A stretch of 64,000 bases of DNA from assembly GCF_012274265.1 (NCBI RefSeq), contig NZ_JAANYY010000002.1:682001-746000 (forward strand), given 5' to 3'. The stretch is from Sphingopyxis microcysteis (GTDB lineage: Bacteria > Pseudomonadota > Alphaproteobacteria > Sphingomonadales > Sphingomonadaceae). The position numbers and the translations under genes were made by a program. Shown one piece after another: positions 16,719 through 24,479 of this stretch (positions are counted from its first letter, which is position 1; each line of letters opens with the position of its first letter). The notes under the pieces are model-generated. The model was not told where the DNA came from and ran no database searches. It worked only from the letters and a program-made list of their open reading frames with translations.

Positions 16719-17273
16719 ATGATGAAACTTTCCAAACTCTCCGCGTCGCTTGCTGCTTTGGTCATGGTTGCCGGTGGCGGCATCGCGCTTGCCAACCCGA
16801 TGGTCGGCGGCGCCGCGATGTACGAAAGCAAGAACATCGTCGAGAATGCCATTAATTCAAAGGATCACACCACGTTGGTCGCTGCGGTCAAGGCCGCCGG
16901 ACTGGTCGATACGCTGGCCAGCCCCGGCCCGTTCACCGTCTTTGCGCCGACCAATGCCGCGTTCGGCAAGCTGCCCGCCGGGACCGTCGACACGCTGCTG
17001 AAGCCCGAAAGCAAGGGCACGCTGACCGCAGTGCTGACCTATCATGTCGTGCCCGGCACGCTGACCGCCGCCGATCTGGCCGCCAATGCGCAGGCGAACG
17101 GCGGCAAGGCGACGCTGACGACCGTTCAGGGCGCCAAGCTGACCGTCTGGGGCAAGGACGGCAAATGGTATGTCACCGACGCCAAGGGCGGCAAGGCCCA
17201 GATCACCATTGCCGACGTCAAGCAGTCGAACGGCGTGATCCACGTCGTCGATGGCGTGTTGCTGCCGGGCTGA
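16719..17273 (+). CDS. secreted fasciclin (FAS1) domain protein
   Basis: A 184-residue protein with a signal peptide (cleavage likely after GGGIALA, residue ~25) and one FAS1 domain at about 40-184. The H1 motif GPFTVFAPTNAAFGKLPAGT and the H2-like end NGVIHVVDGVLLPG are intact, and TYHVVPGTLTAADL is typical. FAS1 proteins are extracellular or periplasmic adhesion or redox-related proteins. It lies 83 bases after the anti-sigma gene and is a likely target of that sigma factor. Double ATG at 16719 and 16722; either may be used. Confidence 0.9.
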   Translation: MMKLSKLSASLAALVMVAGGGIALANPMVGGAAMYESKNIVENAINSKDHTTLVAAVKAAGLVDTLASPGPFTVFAPTNAAFGKLPAGTVDTLLKPESKGTLTAVLTYHVVPGTLTAADLAANAQANGGKATLTTVQGAKLTVWGKDGKWYVTDAKGGKAQITIADVKQSNGVIHVVDGVLLPG

Positions 17274-17293
17274 CCCCTTCGTCCGGCGCAGGT

Positions 17294-17325
17294 GCGGTCC
17301 GTCCATCCCTCCCGGGACGGGCCGC
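17294..17325 (+). terminator. hairpin after the fasciclin gene
   Basis: Arms GCGGTCCGTCC (17294-17304) and GGACGGGCCGC (17315-17325) pair over 11 positions with one G-U, loop of ten bases. No clear T-run follows, so it may be a weak or factor-assisted terminator. Confidence 0.4.
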
Positions 17326-17353
17326 ATTGCCGGCGGGTCGCTCATGCCAAGTA

Positions 17354-17524
17354 TCAAATGAACTCGCGGGCGGCGTAGCCTACGGCCAAGCCGAAAATAA
17401 TCGCGAAAACCGCAAGGCATCCGAACTGTAACCAGCGGTGTTGCTGCAAGCCTTGGTCGAGACGTTTTCCGAACAAAACCTCGATGACAGCTTGGACAGC
17501 GGCCGAGAGAATTTCCGAGATCAG
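17354..17524 (-). CDS. possible small membrane protein after nitroreductase
   Basis: An open frame on the minus strand ends with a hydrophobic helix, WLQFGCLAVFAIIFGLAVGY, then AAREFI and a TGA. It begins at the nitroreductase stop; counted from CTG 17524 it is 56 residues, or about 40 from an in-frame TTG further in. The A+T-richer codons differ from those of the neighbouring genes, and the charged-then-hydrophobic layout looks like a real single-span protein. No good ribosome binding site or ATG is visible, so the start and even its expression are doubtful. Confidence 0.3.
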   Translation of the reverse strand: MISEILSAAVQAVIEVLFGKRLDQGLQQHRWLQFGCLAVFAIIFGLAVGYAAREFI

Positions 17525-18210
17525 TCGTCGAACCCCACGAACCGCGCCGCCGCTTCGACGCTCTTGCGGTTCGACACCACGGCGTTGGCGGGAAAGTCGT
17601 CGTCGGGCCAGCCCATCGCGACGCAGATCATGATGACTTGATCGTCGGGGATATGCGCATGCTCGCGCACCACCGGCGACTGCATGATGCCCTGACTGTT
17701 GATCACGCAGCCGAGCCCGCGCGACCAGGCGGCGTTGACCAGCGCGTTGGTCACTGCGCCGCAGTCGAAGGGCGCGATATCGCTGCCGAGCAGGACGCGG
17801 TCATAGGTCACGACGATGCTGACTGGCGCGTCGAACTGGCGAAAACCCCGCAGCACCCAATCCTGGCGCCCCGCCTTGTCGTCGCGGTCGATGCCCATCG
17901 CACCGAACAATTGTTTGGCGACCTCGACCTGGCGGCCGCGATGTTCGTCGGGGACGACATTGAAGGTCCGAAATTCGCGGCTGTCGGGCTTGCCCGCCAA
18001 GATGCCGTCGGTATTGCCGCGGCGGATCGCGTCGAGCGGCGCGCCGGTGACGACCGAGAAATTCCAGCACTGGTTGTTGTAGGACGAAGGCGCGCGCATG
18101 GCGACCTCGATGATCTCGGCGATCAGCGCCTTCGGGACGGGCTTGTCGAGGAAGCCGCGGATCGAGCGGCGTCCGACGACGATCTCGTCATAGGTCAGCG
18201 CGCCCGTCAC
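17521..18210 (-). CDS. nitroreductase family protein
   Basis: A 229-residue FMN-dependent oxidoreductase. RRSIRGFLDKPVPKALIAEI is the family's N-terminal FMN phosphate-binding region, APSSYNNQCW follows, and GLGCVINSQGIMQSPVV lies near the C-terminal FMN contact. Such enzymes reduce nitro groups, quinones or flavins with NAD(P)H; the physiological substrate is unknown. The start is GTG 18210, which overlaps the stop of the SF0329-like gene as GTGA, so the two are coupled. Confidence 0.88.
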   Translation of the reverse strand: MTGALTYDEIVVGRRSIRGFLDKPVPKALIAEIIEVAMRAPSSYNNQCWNFSVVTGAPLDAIRRGNTDGILAGKPDSREFRTFNVVPDEHRGRQVEVAKQLFGAMGIDRDDKAGRQDWVLRGFRQFDAPVSIVVTYDRVLLGSDIAPFDCGAVTNALVNAAWSRGLGCVINSQGIMQSPVVREHAHIPDDQVIMICVAMGWPDDDFPANAVVSNRKSVEAAARFVGFDD

Positions 18211-18677
18211 GCGGCGTCGCGCCGATCGAGGCCCAGGATGGTTCGGCGAAGTTCCAGTATATGAGCAGGCAGCCGGTGCAGCATGGTGGCATCGAGTTGC
18301 ACGAGGCGCCGCTTGCCGATGCGGGCGTCGGCGATGGCGAGCGACTGGATCAACGGATCTTCGTCGTTCAGCGCCTGTTCGATCGAGAGCTCATGCACGA
18401 ATGCCCAGCAGGCCTGATAGGCATCCTGACGGCTCAGCTCGCCGAAATCGGCGAACTGGTGCCGGTACATGGCGTTTTGCTTAGCCGCTGAGGTGTCCAT
18501 GCCGCTCGCGATGAAATGCGCGCGTGTACAAAAATTCGCGATAACGTCGCCGTCGAACGTCAGCCATGCGCGGCCGCAACTACAATTGCCATAAGCGGCG
18601 CTATGGATGTCGAGCCGTTTCCGCAGTTCGGGCGCGAACCGTTCGATCACTACTGCACGGAGACCGCTCCACCGCAA
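18207..18677 (-). CDS. SF0329-like conserved protein, function unknown
   Basis: A 156-residue soluble protein opening MRWSGLRAVVIERFAPELRK, then VDIHSAAYG-type sequence with NCSCGRAWLTFDGDVIANFC. This resembles the uncharacterised SF0329 family as I remember it: W-S-x-L start, AYGxCSCGRxWIT and a conserved C-T-R. Three cysteines in the first half could bind a metal. It is translationally coupled to the nitroreductase and starts just before the hemA stop, on the same strand. No biochemical role is known to me. Confidence 0.6.
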   Translation of the reverse strand: MRWSGLRAVVIERFAPELRKRLDIHSAAYGNCSCGRAWLTFDGDVIANFCTRAHFIASGMDTSAAKQNAMYRHQFADFGELSRQDAYQACWAFVHELSIEQALNDEDPLIQSLAIADARIGKRRLVQLDATMLHRLPAHILELRRTILGLDRRDAA

Positions 18678-18678
18678 A

Positions 18679-19893
18679 TTACGCGGCCTTGCGCAGTTCG
18701 AGCCGGTCCCAGATTTCGACGAGCGCCTGCGTCAGCTCGCGCATCATCGCTTCGTCGTGCGCCGGACCCGGGGTGAAGCGCAGGCGTTCGGTGCCGCGCG
18801 GCACGGTCGGGAAATTGATCGGCTGCACATAGACGCCATATTCGGCGAGCAAGATGTCGCTGATCTTCTTCGCGCGCACCGGGTCGCCGACCATCAGCGG
18901 CACGATGTGCGTCGTCGAATCCATCACCGGCAGGCCCGCGTCGCGGAAGCTCTGCTTCAGAAACGCTGCCGCGGCCTGCTGGGCGTCGCGTTCGACACTC
19001 GATTCTTTCAGGTGGCGGACGCTGGCGAGCACCCCGGCGACGAGCACCGGCGACAGGCTGGTCGTGAAGATGAAGCCCGGCGCATAGCTGCGGATCACGT
19101 CGATGATATTCTTGTCGGCGGCGATATAGCCGCCCATCACGCCGAACGCCTTGCCGAGCGTGCCCTCGATGATCGTCACGCGGCTCGCCGCTTCGTCGCG
19201 GTCGGTGATACCGCCGCCGCGCGGGCCGTACATGCCGACCGCATGGACTTCGTCGCAATAGGTCAGCGCATTATATTTGTCGGCAAGGTCGCAGATCGCG
19301 TGGATCGGGGCGACGTCGCCATCCATCGAATAGACGCTTTCGAACGCGATCAGCTTGGCCGCGTCGGGATCGTCCTGCGCCAGCAGTTCTTCGAGATGCG
19401 CGAGGTCGTTGTGGCGCCACACGCGCTTTTCGCAGCCCGAATTGCGGATGCCCGCGATCATCGAGGCGTGGTTCAATTCGTCCGAATAGATGATGCAATT
19501 GGGCAAGAGTTTGCCCAGCGTGCCAAGCGTCGCTTCGTTCGAGATATAGCCCGAGGTGAAGAGCAGCGCGCCTTCCTTGCCGTGGAGGTCGGCAAGCTCG
19601 GCTTCGAGGTCGATGTGATAATGGGTGTTGCCGCCGATGTTGCGCGTACCGCCCGACCCGGCGCCGACATCGTGCAACGCTTCTTCCATCGCGGCGACGA
19701 CCTTGGGGTGCTGGCCCATGGCGAGATAGTCGTTCGAGCACCAGACGGTGATCGGCTTCGGACCATTATGGCCGGCAAAGCAGCGCGCATTGGGAAAGGC
19801 GCCCTTGTTGCGGAGGATGTCGATGAAGACGCGATAGCGTCCCTCTTCGTGCAGCCGGTCGATCGCGCGAGCGAAGATGTCGTTATAGTTCAA
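18679..19893 (-). CDS. hemA: 5-aminolevulinate synthase
   Basis: A 404-residue alpha-oxoamine synthase that condenses glycine with succinyl-CoA in the first step of haem synthesis by the C4 route used by alphaproteobacteria. The PLP lysine is Lys248 in [17 protein letters not shown], with the glycine-rich [15 protein letters not shown] and the PLP-ring aspartate in [12 protein letters not shown]. Length matches the family. The start is TTG 19893, giving the usual N-terminus [21 protein letters not shown] Fur-like dyad lies about 90 bases upstream. Succinyl-CoA is also the end product of the propionate module in this window. Confidence 0.96.
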   Translation of the reverse strand: MNYNDIFARAIDRLHEEGRYRVFIDILRNKGAFPNARCFAGHNGPKPITVWCSNDYLAMGQHPKVVAAMEEALHDVGAGSGGTRNIGGNTHYHIDLEAELADLHGKEGALLFTSGYISNEATLGTLGKLLPNCIIYSDELNHASMIAGIRNSGCEKRVWRHNDLAHLEELLAQDDPDAAKLIAFESVYSMDGDVAPIHAICDLADKYNALTYCDEVHAVGMYGPRGGGITDRDEAASRVTIIEGTLGKAFGVMGGYIAADKNIIDVIRSYAPGFIFTTSLSPVLVAGVLASVRHLKESSVERDAQQAAAAFLKQSFRDAGLPVMDSTTHIVPLMVGDPVRAKKISDILLAEYGVYVQPINFPTVPRGTERLRFTPGPAHDEAMMRELTQALVEIWDRLELRKAA

Positions 19894-19983
19894 GGTCCGG
19901 CCCCGCAGTCAGGTTCCCGCGCCGCTCGTTCTGGGCGGCTATTAACAGGCGGGCCAATAACGGCGAATTGGGCCAAAATCCAG

Positions 19984-19998
19984 TGAGAACGATTCGCA
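19984..19998. promoter_or_regulatory. Fur-like dyad in the hemA upstream region
   Basis: TGAGAACGATTCGCA has the TGxGAA...TTCxCA half-sites of a Fur-family box. It lies in the 198-base divergent gap, 91 bases from the hemA start and 94 from the start of the secreted Cys-rich gene. Iron control of hemA is known in alphaproteobacteria. That this site is functional is inference from one imperfect match. Confidence 0.35.
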
Positions 19999-20091
19999 AG
20001 TCATTGCGTCGATCACTGTGATCTATCGCACCGGTACATTGACGCCCGGCGGCTAAGGCGCGAACCGTAAGTGGCGCGAAGGAGCAAGATC

Positions 20092-20619
20092 ATGATCCGT
20101 TTTCCGGTTGTTGTCATGGGGGCGGTTGCCGCCGTGATAGGGGTGTCCGCTCCCGCCCCGGCGTCGACGCCTGCGCCGTTCGACGGCGCATGGATGTCCT
20201 GCGAGACTTATCGGGGGGCGGAAATCTGCTCGTACAAATTGCTCGCGCAGCGCGGGAACCGCTTGTGCGGCGTCCAGCGCTATTTTGCGACGAACGCCTA
20301 TTATGAACAGCGGCTGGTTGGCACGGTGACGGGCGGCGTGGCGCAGATCGACAAGATCTGCGGCGACCCGGGATCGGAGACGGACAGCTATTGTCCCGGT
20401 CGAGCGCCGCCAGATGCCGCCAAGGTGGGATGGGCTCCGTCGAAAGAACGACTGTTCCAGTGCCGCGGTCGATTGTTCAGCACGTCGAGCGATGCGCCGC
20501 CCAGTTGTCGGGGCGTGACGCCCAACATGGGCATCCCGCGCGTCCGCAGCCTGGGCGGACAAGGGCCGCAGCCGGAGGATCGCACCTGGCTCGCGGCGTG
20601 TGCGGCGGGGCGCGAGTGA
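20092..20619 (+). CDS. secreted cysteine-rich protein, unknown
   Basis: A 175-residue protein with a signal peptide (MIRFPVVVMGAVAAVIGVSA, cleavage near APAPAS). The mature part has eight cysteines (MSCET, EICSY, RLCGV, KICGD, SYCPG, FQCRG, PSCRG, AACAA), consistent with several disulfides in the periplasm. No known domain is recognised. GAAGGAG eight bases before ATG 20092 sets the start; an in-frame GTG at 20071 would precede the signal peptide. It is divergent from hemA and convergent with murI. Confidence 0.7.
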   Translation: MIRFPVVVMGAVAAVIGVSAPAPASTPAPFDGAWMSCETYRGAEICSYKLLAQRGNRLCGVQRYFATNAYYEQRLVGTVTGGVAQIDKICGDPGSETDSYCPGRAPPDAAKVGWAPSKERLFQCRGRLFSTSSDAPPSCRGVTPNMGIPRVRSLGGQGPQPEDRTWLAACAAGRE

Positions 20620-20623
20620 CGCG

Positions 20624-21427
20624 TCAGATCGTTTCGATCCGGTCGATGCCATAGGGCGCGAGCGTGGCGAGCGGCGGCGGTGGCCGGTCGATGCTGCGCG
20701 TGAAAACCGCGACCCCGGGCGTTGGGAAGGCGGGCCAGGGCTGGCCCTCCGTCAAAGCGGCGATCCGCCGCGCGATGCCATCGGCGCCGTCGATCAGGGT
20801 CACGGCGGGACCGGCCGCCGCCTGAAGCTCATCCGCGAGCAGCGGAAAATGGGTGCAGGCGAGCACGATCACGTCGATCGCATCGCCGCGCTCTTGATCG
20901 CGGAGCCCCGCAATGGCGCGCGCGATGACGGTCGGATCGACCGGTTCGCCGCGCAGCTTGGCCTCCGCGCCGGTGACCAGCCCGGGACTGCCGTGGCGCA
21001 GCACCGTTTTGCCGCCCGCAAAGCGCGCGCTGAGGTCATCGACATAGGGCTGGCGGACCGTCGCTTCGGTGCCGAGAACCCCGATGACCCCGGTCTTCGA
21101 CAGGGCAGCCGCGGGCTTGATCGCCGGTACCGTTCCGACGATCGGCAGGTCGAGCGCGGCGCGGACATGGGCGAGCGCGATCGTCGATGCAGTGTTGCAC
21201 GCGATCACCGCCAGCCGGGGCTGATAGCGTTCGACAAGCCGCCCGAGCAGCGCCGGGACGCGCGCCGCAAGTTCGGTCTCGCTTTTCTGGCCATAGGGCA
21301 GCCCGGCATAGTCGGCGGCATAGACGATCGGCGCGGTCGGCAGCAGCGCCCGCGTCGGGCCGAGGACGGTGAGGCCGCCAAGGCCGGAGTCGAAGAACAG
21401 GATCGGGGCGTCGGGGGCGGGGTTCAT
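20624..21427 (-). CDS. murI: glutamate racemase
   Basis: A 267-residue cofactor-independent racemase that supplies D-glutamate for peptidoglycan. The two catalytic cysteines are Cys77 in AVIACNTAST and Cys191 in VLACTHFPLL. The N-terminal FFDSGLGGLTVL carries the catalytic aspartate, and PYGQKSE is conserved. Length is normal. It ends four bases from the stop of the convergent Cys-rich gene and is divergent from plsY, with a palindrome between them. Confidence 0.95.
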   Translation of the reverse strand: MNPAPDAPILFFDSGLGGLTVLGPTRALLPTAPIVYAADYAGLPYGQKSETELAARVPALLGRLVERYQPRLAVIACNTASTIALAHVRAALDLPIVGTVPAIKPAAALSKTGVIGVLGTEATVRQPYVDDLSARFAGGKTVLRHGSPGLVTGAEAKLRGEPVDPTVIARAIAGLRDQERGDAIDVIVLACTHFPLLADELQAAAGPAVTLIDGADGIARRIAALTEGQPWPAFPTPGVAVFTRSIDRPPPPLATLAPYGIDRIETI

Positions 21428-21469
21428 GCGCGGCGATTAGCAGGGGGGCGGTTGGGGCTCAATTGCCTA

Positions 21470-21551
21470 ACCGTCGCCCCCGCGCAGGCGGGGGCCACCA
21501 TCGGCCTTGCGGAAGGTCGCCAGCGGCCCCCGCCTGCGCGGGGGCGACGGT
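21470..21551. repeat. near-perfect palindrome, CCGTCGCCCCCGCGCAGG family
   Basis: ACCGTCGCCCCCGCGCAGGC at the left is the exact complement of the right end (GCCTGCGCGGGGGCGACGGT). The arms enclose about 30 bases that include a further GGCC/GGCC pairing. It lies between murI and plsY (divergent) and can form a strong cruciform. No second copy is in the window. Confidence 0.85.
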
Positions 21552-21641
21552 AATCGTCCATTCTGGCCGCATCGGTGTGCGAATCCGTTGCTTGCGTGCG
21601 CCAACTTCGCCACAACCCTCGCGAACGGAGCAAGGAACGCC

Positions 21642-22247
21642 ATGACCAATTTGCTGCTGATCGTGATGGGCTATCTGCTCGGGTCGATCCCTTTCGGAGT
21701 CATCCTGACCCGTCTGTTCGGGGCAGGCGACCTGCGTCAGATCGGGTCGGGTAATATCGGGGCGACCAATGTGCTGCGCACCGGGCGCAAGGGGCTGGCG
21801 GCGGCGACTCTGATCCTCGATGGCACGAAGGGCGCGGTCGCGGTGCTGCTGGCACGGCATTTCGTGCCGGAGCTTGGCGATCAGGCCGCGATGATTGCGG
21901 GCGCGGCGGCGATGATCGGCCATTGCTATCCGGTGTGGCTGAAATTCCGCGGCGGCAAGGGGGTGGCGACATTGCTGGGCCTCGCGCTCGCGCTGGCTTG
22001 GCCGATCGGGCTTGTCTTTGCTGTGGTATGGATTGGCGCGGTCCTGTTGCTGCGCATCTCCTCGCTCGGCGGGATGCTCGGGGCGGTGGCTGCGCCGATT
22101 GCTGCGATCGCGCTGGGGTATCCGGTTTACGCGATCGGTCTGGCGGGACTCGCGGTCATCGTGTTGTGGCGGCACCGCGAGAATATTGCGCGGCTGCGCG
22201 CCGGGACCGAGCCCAGGATCGGCGCGAAGAAAGACGCTGCCGCGTGA
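21642..22247 (+). CDS. plsY: glycerol-3-phosphate acyltransferase
   Basis: A 201-residue membrane enzyme with about five helices that acylates glycerol-3-phosphate from acyl-phosphate. The three PlsY motifs are visible: GSIPFGVIL with a following GSGNIGATNVLRT, HCYPVWLKFRGGKGVAT, and the C-terminal WRHRENIARLRAGTE. GGAGCAAGGA precedes ATG 21642; upstream in-frame codons lie in the palindrome. The stop overlaps the GTG of dprA (GTGA). Confidence 0.95.
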   Translation: MTNLLLIVMGYLLGSIPFGVILTRLFGAGDLRQIGSGNIGATNVLRTGRKGLAAATLILDGTKGAVAVLLARHFVPELGDQAAMIAGAAAMIGHCYPVWLKFRGGKGVATLLGLALALAWPIGLVFAVVWIGAVLLLRISSLGGMLGAVAAPIAAIALGYPVYAIGLAGLAVIVLWRHRENIARLRAGTEPRIGAKKDAAA

Positions 22248-23341
22248 CCCCTGCGGAGCGGCTGGCGCGGTTGCGGCTGATCCGCACGCCGCATGTCGGC
22301 CCGGTCAGCTGGCACCAGTTGATGCAGCGGTTCGGATCGGGCGAGGCGGCGCTCGATGCGCTGCCCGAACTGGTCCTGCGCGGCGGGGCAGGAAAGGCGC
22401 GGATCGCGCCGATCGAGGTTGCCGAGCGTGAATTTGCGCGCGTCGCCGACCTCGGCGCGCGGCATATTTTCAGCGACGAGCCCGAATATTCATCGCTGCT
22501 GCGCGAAGTTGAGGGCGCGCCGCCGGTGATCGTCGTGCGCGGCGACACCGCGATGTTGCGGCGCCCATGCGTCGCGATCGTCGGCGCGCGCAACGCTTCG
22601 GCGATCGCGTGCCGCTTTGCCCGCCAGCTCGCCGCCGACCTGGTGGCGCGCGACGTGACGGTGGTCAGCGGGCTGGCGCGCGGGGTCGATACGGCGGCGC
22701 ATGTCGGTGCGCTCGGTGGATCGACAGTCGGCGTGATCGCGAGCGGGATCGACATCGCCTTTCCGCCCGAAAATACCGCGCTGCAGGAAAAGATTGCGAC
22801 CGATCAGTTGCTGATCGCGGAACAGCCGCCGGGCAGCGAGCCGTTGGCGCGCCATTTCCCATCGCGCAACCGCATCATCGCGGGGCTGGCGCATGGCACG
22901 GTGGTGATCGAGGCGGCGCCGCGCTCGGGATCGCTGATCACGGCGCGGCGGGCGGGGGATTATGGGCGCGAGGTGATGGCGGTGCCGGGGTCGCCGCTCG
23001 ACCCGCGCGCGCAGGGCTGCAACCTGCTGATCCGCGAAGGTGCCACGCTGATCCAGACGGTCGAGGACGTGCTCGAGGCGATCGGGCCGATCGACAGGCG
23101 GATGGTGCGCGAACCGGCACCAGCGCCGGTCACGCCGCCGATGCACGTCGACGCCGCGGGATCGCTCCGCGACAACGACCGGTATAGCGTCGTCGACCTG
23201 CTCGGCCCGACGCCGGTCGCGGTGGACGAAATCATCCGCCTGTCGGGACGCCCCGCTCCGGCGGTGCAACTGGTCCTGCTCGAACTCGAACTGGCGGGAC
23301 GGATCGAGCGCCATGCCGGCGCGCGGATCAGTACCGTCTGA
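22244..23341 (+). CDS. dprA: DNA-processing protein A
   Basis: A 365-residue protein. The N-terminal SAM-like region (RLARLRLIRTPHVGPVSWHQ) is followed by a Rossmann-like core (CVAIVGARNASAIACRFARQ, SGLARGVDTAAHVGAL, VIASGIDIAFPPEN, HFPSRNRIIAGLA, APRSGSLITA), then a C-terminal winged helix at about 300-360 (LLGPTPVAVDEIIRLSGRPA). DprA loads RecA on incoming single strands in natural transformation. The GTG start overlaps the plsY stop, an arrangement common in alphaproteobacteria. Confidence 0.94.
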   Translation: MTPAERLARLRLIRTPHVGPVSWHQLMQRFGSGEAALDALPELVLRGGAGKARIAPIEVAEREFARVADLGARHIFSDEPEYSSLLREVEGAPPVIVVRGDTAMLRRPCVAIVGARNASAIACRFARQLAADLVARDVTVVSGLARGVDTAAHVGALGGSTVGVIASGIDIAFPPENTALQEKIATDQLLIAEQPPGSEPLARHFPSRNRIIAGLAHGTVVIEAAPRSGSLITARRAGDYGREVMAVPGSPLDPRAQGCNLLIREGATLIQTVEDVLEAIGPIDRRMVREPAPAPVTPPMHVDAAGSLRDNDRYSVVDLLGPTPVAVDEIIRLSGRPAPAVQLVLLELELAGRIERHAGARISTV

Positions 23342-23350
23342 TCGACCTCT

Positions 23351-24331
23351 TCAGGGGACGAAGCGGCGTTCGCGGATCCAGCGCGATGCGACATATTTTG
23401 TCCCGCTGATGACGGGCATGCCGCAATGTTCCGATGCCGGGTCGACGGCACCGTCGGGCAGGGTGTTGCGGAACAACAGCAGGTCGCCTTTGCGCGCTTT
23501 GAACTTCAGCGTCGTCTTCACGAAATTGGTCTCGCCGCCCTTATAATCGTGATTGAGATAGATAAGCGCGGTCAGCACCCGCTGATTGTCGAGCTGCGGA
23601 TTGAAATCGAAATGCGACCGATATTGCTGGCCCGGGCGATAACGCAGCAATTGCAGCGCCTCGCCGCAGTCCGCGTCGCTTTGGGCAACCGCCGCGATAC
23701 GGCGGTTGATCGCATGGACCACCGGGTCTTCCAGCAACCATTGGATCGTGAATTCGTCGCTGTTGCGGATCGGGTCGAGTCGCGTGCCGCCGCGGCCGTC
23801 GTTGATCTGGGCCGGTCGATAGTTTTTGCCGCCGACGTCGAGCAGATAGGCGCATTCGGCCGCCGTGGCAAAACCGGGGTACCGCACGGCGTCAGGCGCT
23901 TCCGCCAACCGTTCGGGCTTACGGCAGACTTCGGGATCGCCCGACGCGGTCAGCGCCATTTTTTTCAGCAATTCGATCTGCAGCTTGCGGCGCGGATCGA
24001 TCGCGACTTCGCCGGCCATGCGGGCAATCGCGGCGGGCCAGTCGCGCGGCCCCGCGATGCCGCTCGCCAGCAAATTTGTGCTGAGGATCCGCGCCGGGCC
24101 ATGCCCGGCCTTCGCGGCTAGATCGAACTGAACGCGCGCCGCGACCGGGTCCGATGCTATGGCGCCGCCGCTCCACAGGTTGCGGGCAAGGACGAACAAG
24201 GCGTCGGGCTGGCCTTGCGCGGCCAGCTGGCGGATCAGCAGCATCGCCTCTTCCGCGCGCCCGGCATTGGCCAGCGCTTCGGCGCGCGCCATCATCGGAT
24301 GTGGTTGGTGTGGATTGAACTGCGACGCCAT
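23351..24331 (-). CDS. prolyl-4-hydroxylase-like Fe(II)/2OG oxygenase with Sel1/TPR-like N-terminus
   Basis: A 326-residue protein. The first ~120 residues are helical repeats (GRAEEAMLLIRQLAAQGQPD, ARVQFDLAAKAGHGPARIL) of Sel1 type. The C-terminal ~190 residues are a P4H-like double-stranded beta-helix with iron ligands in RSHFDFNP and EHCG and the 2-oxoglutarate-binding lysine in SGTKYVASRWIR; LIYLNHDYKGGETNF is typical. It probably hydroxylates a protein side chain. A paralogue with the same architecture is at 53141-54130, next to a TonB-dependent receptor. Here it is convergent with dprA and has no partner gene. Confidence 0.85.
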   Translation of the reverse strand: MASQFNPHQPHPMMARAEALANAGRAEEAMLLIRQLAAQGQPDALFVLARNLWSGGAIASDPVAARVQFDLAAKAGHGPARILSTNLLASGIAGPRDWPAAIARMAGEVAIDPRRKLQIELLKKMALTASGDPEVCRKPERLAEAPDAVRYPGFATAAECAYLLDVGGKNYRPAQINDGRGGTRLDPIRNSDEFTIQWLLEDPVVHAINRRIAAVAQSDADCGEALQLLRYRPGQQYRSHFDFNPQLDNQRVLTALIYLNHDYKGGETNFVKTTLKFKARKGDLLLFRNTLPDGAVDPASEHCGMPVISGTKYVASRWIRERRFVP

Positions 24332-24479
24332 GCGCCGCTCCTTAGCGCAGGGCGATGCGCGATGACAATGTGATCGCGGGCATAGTCGGTTCGGCGCAAT
24401 TCACCCATGGTTCACCGCAGCGGTCGCAATCAAAGGGCGGGTTCGCATCAACCGTAGTGGCGAGGGCCGGGGAGCGTTC

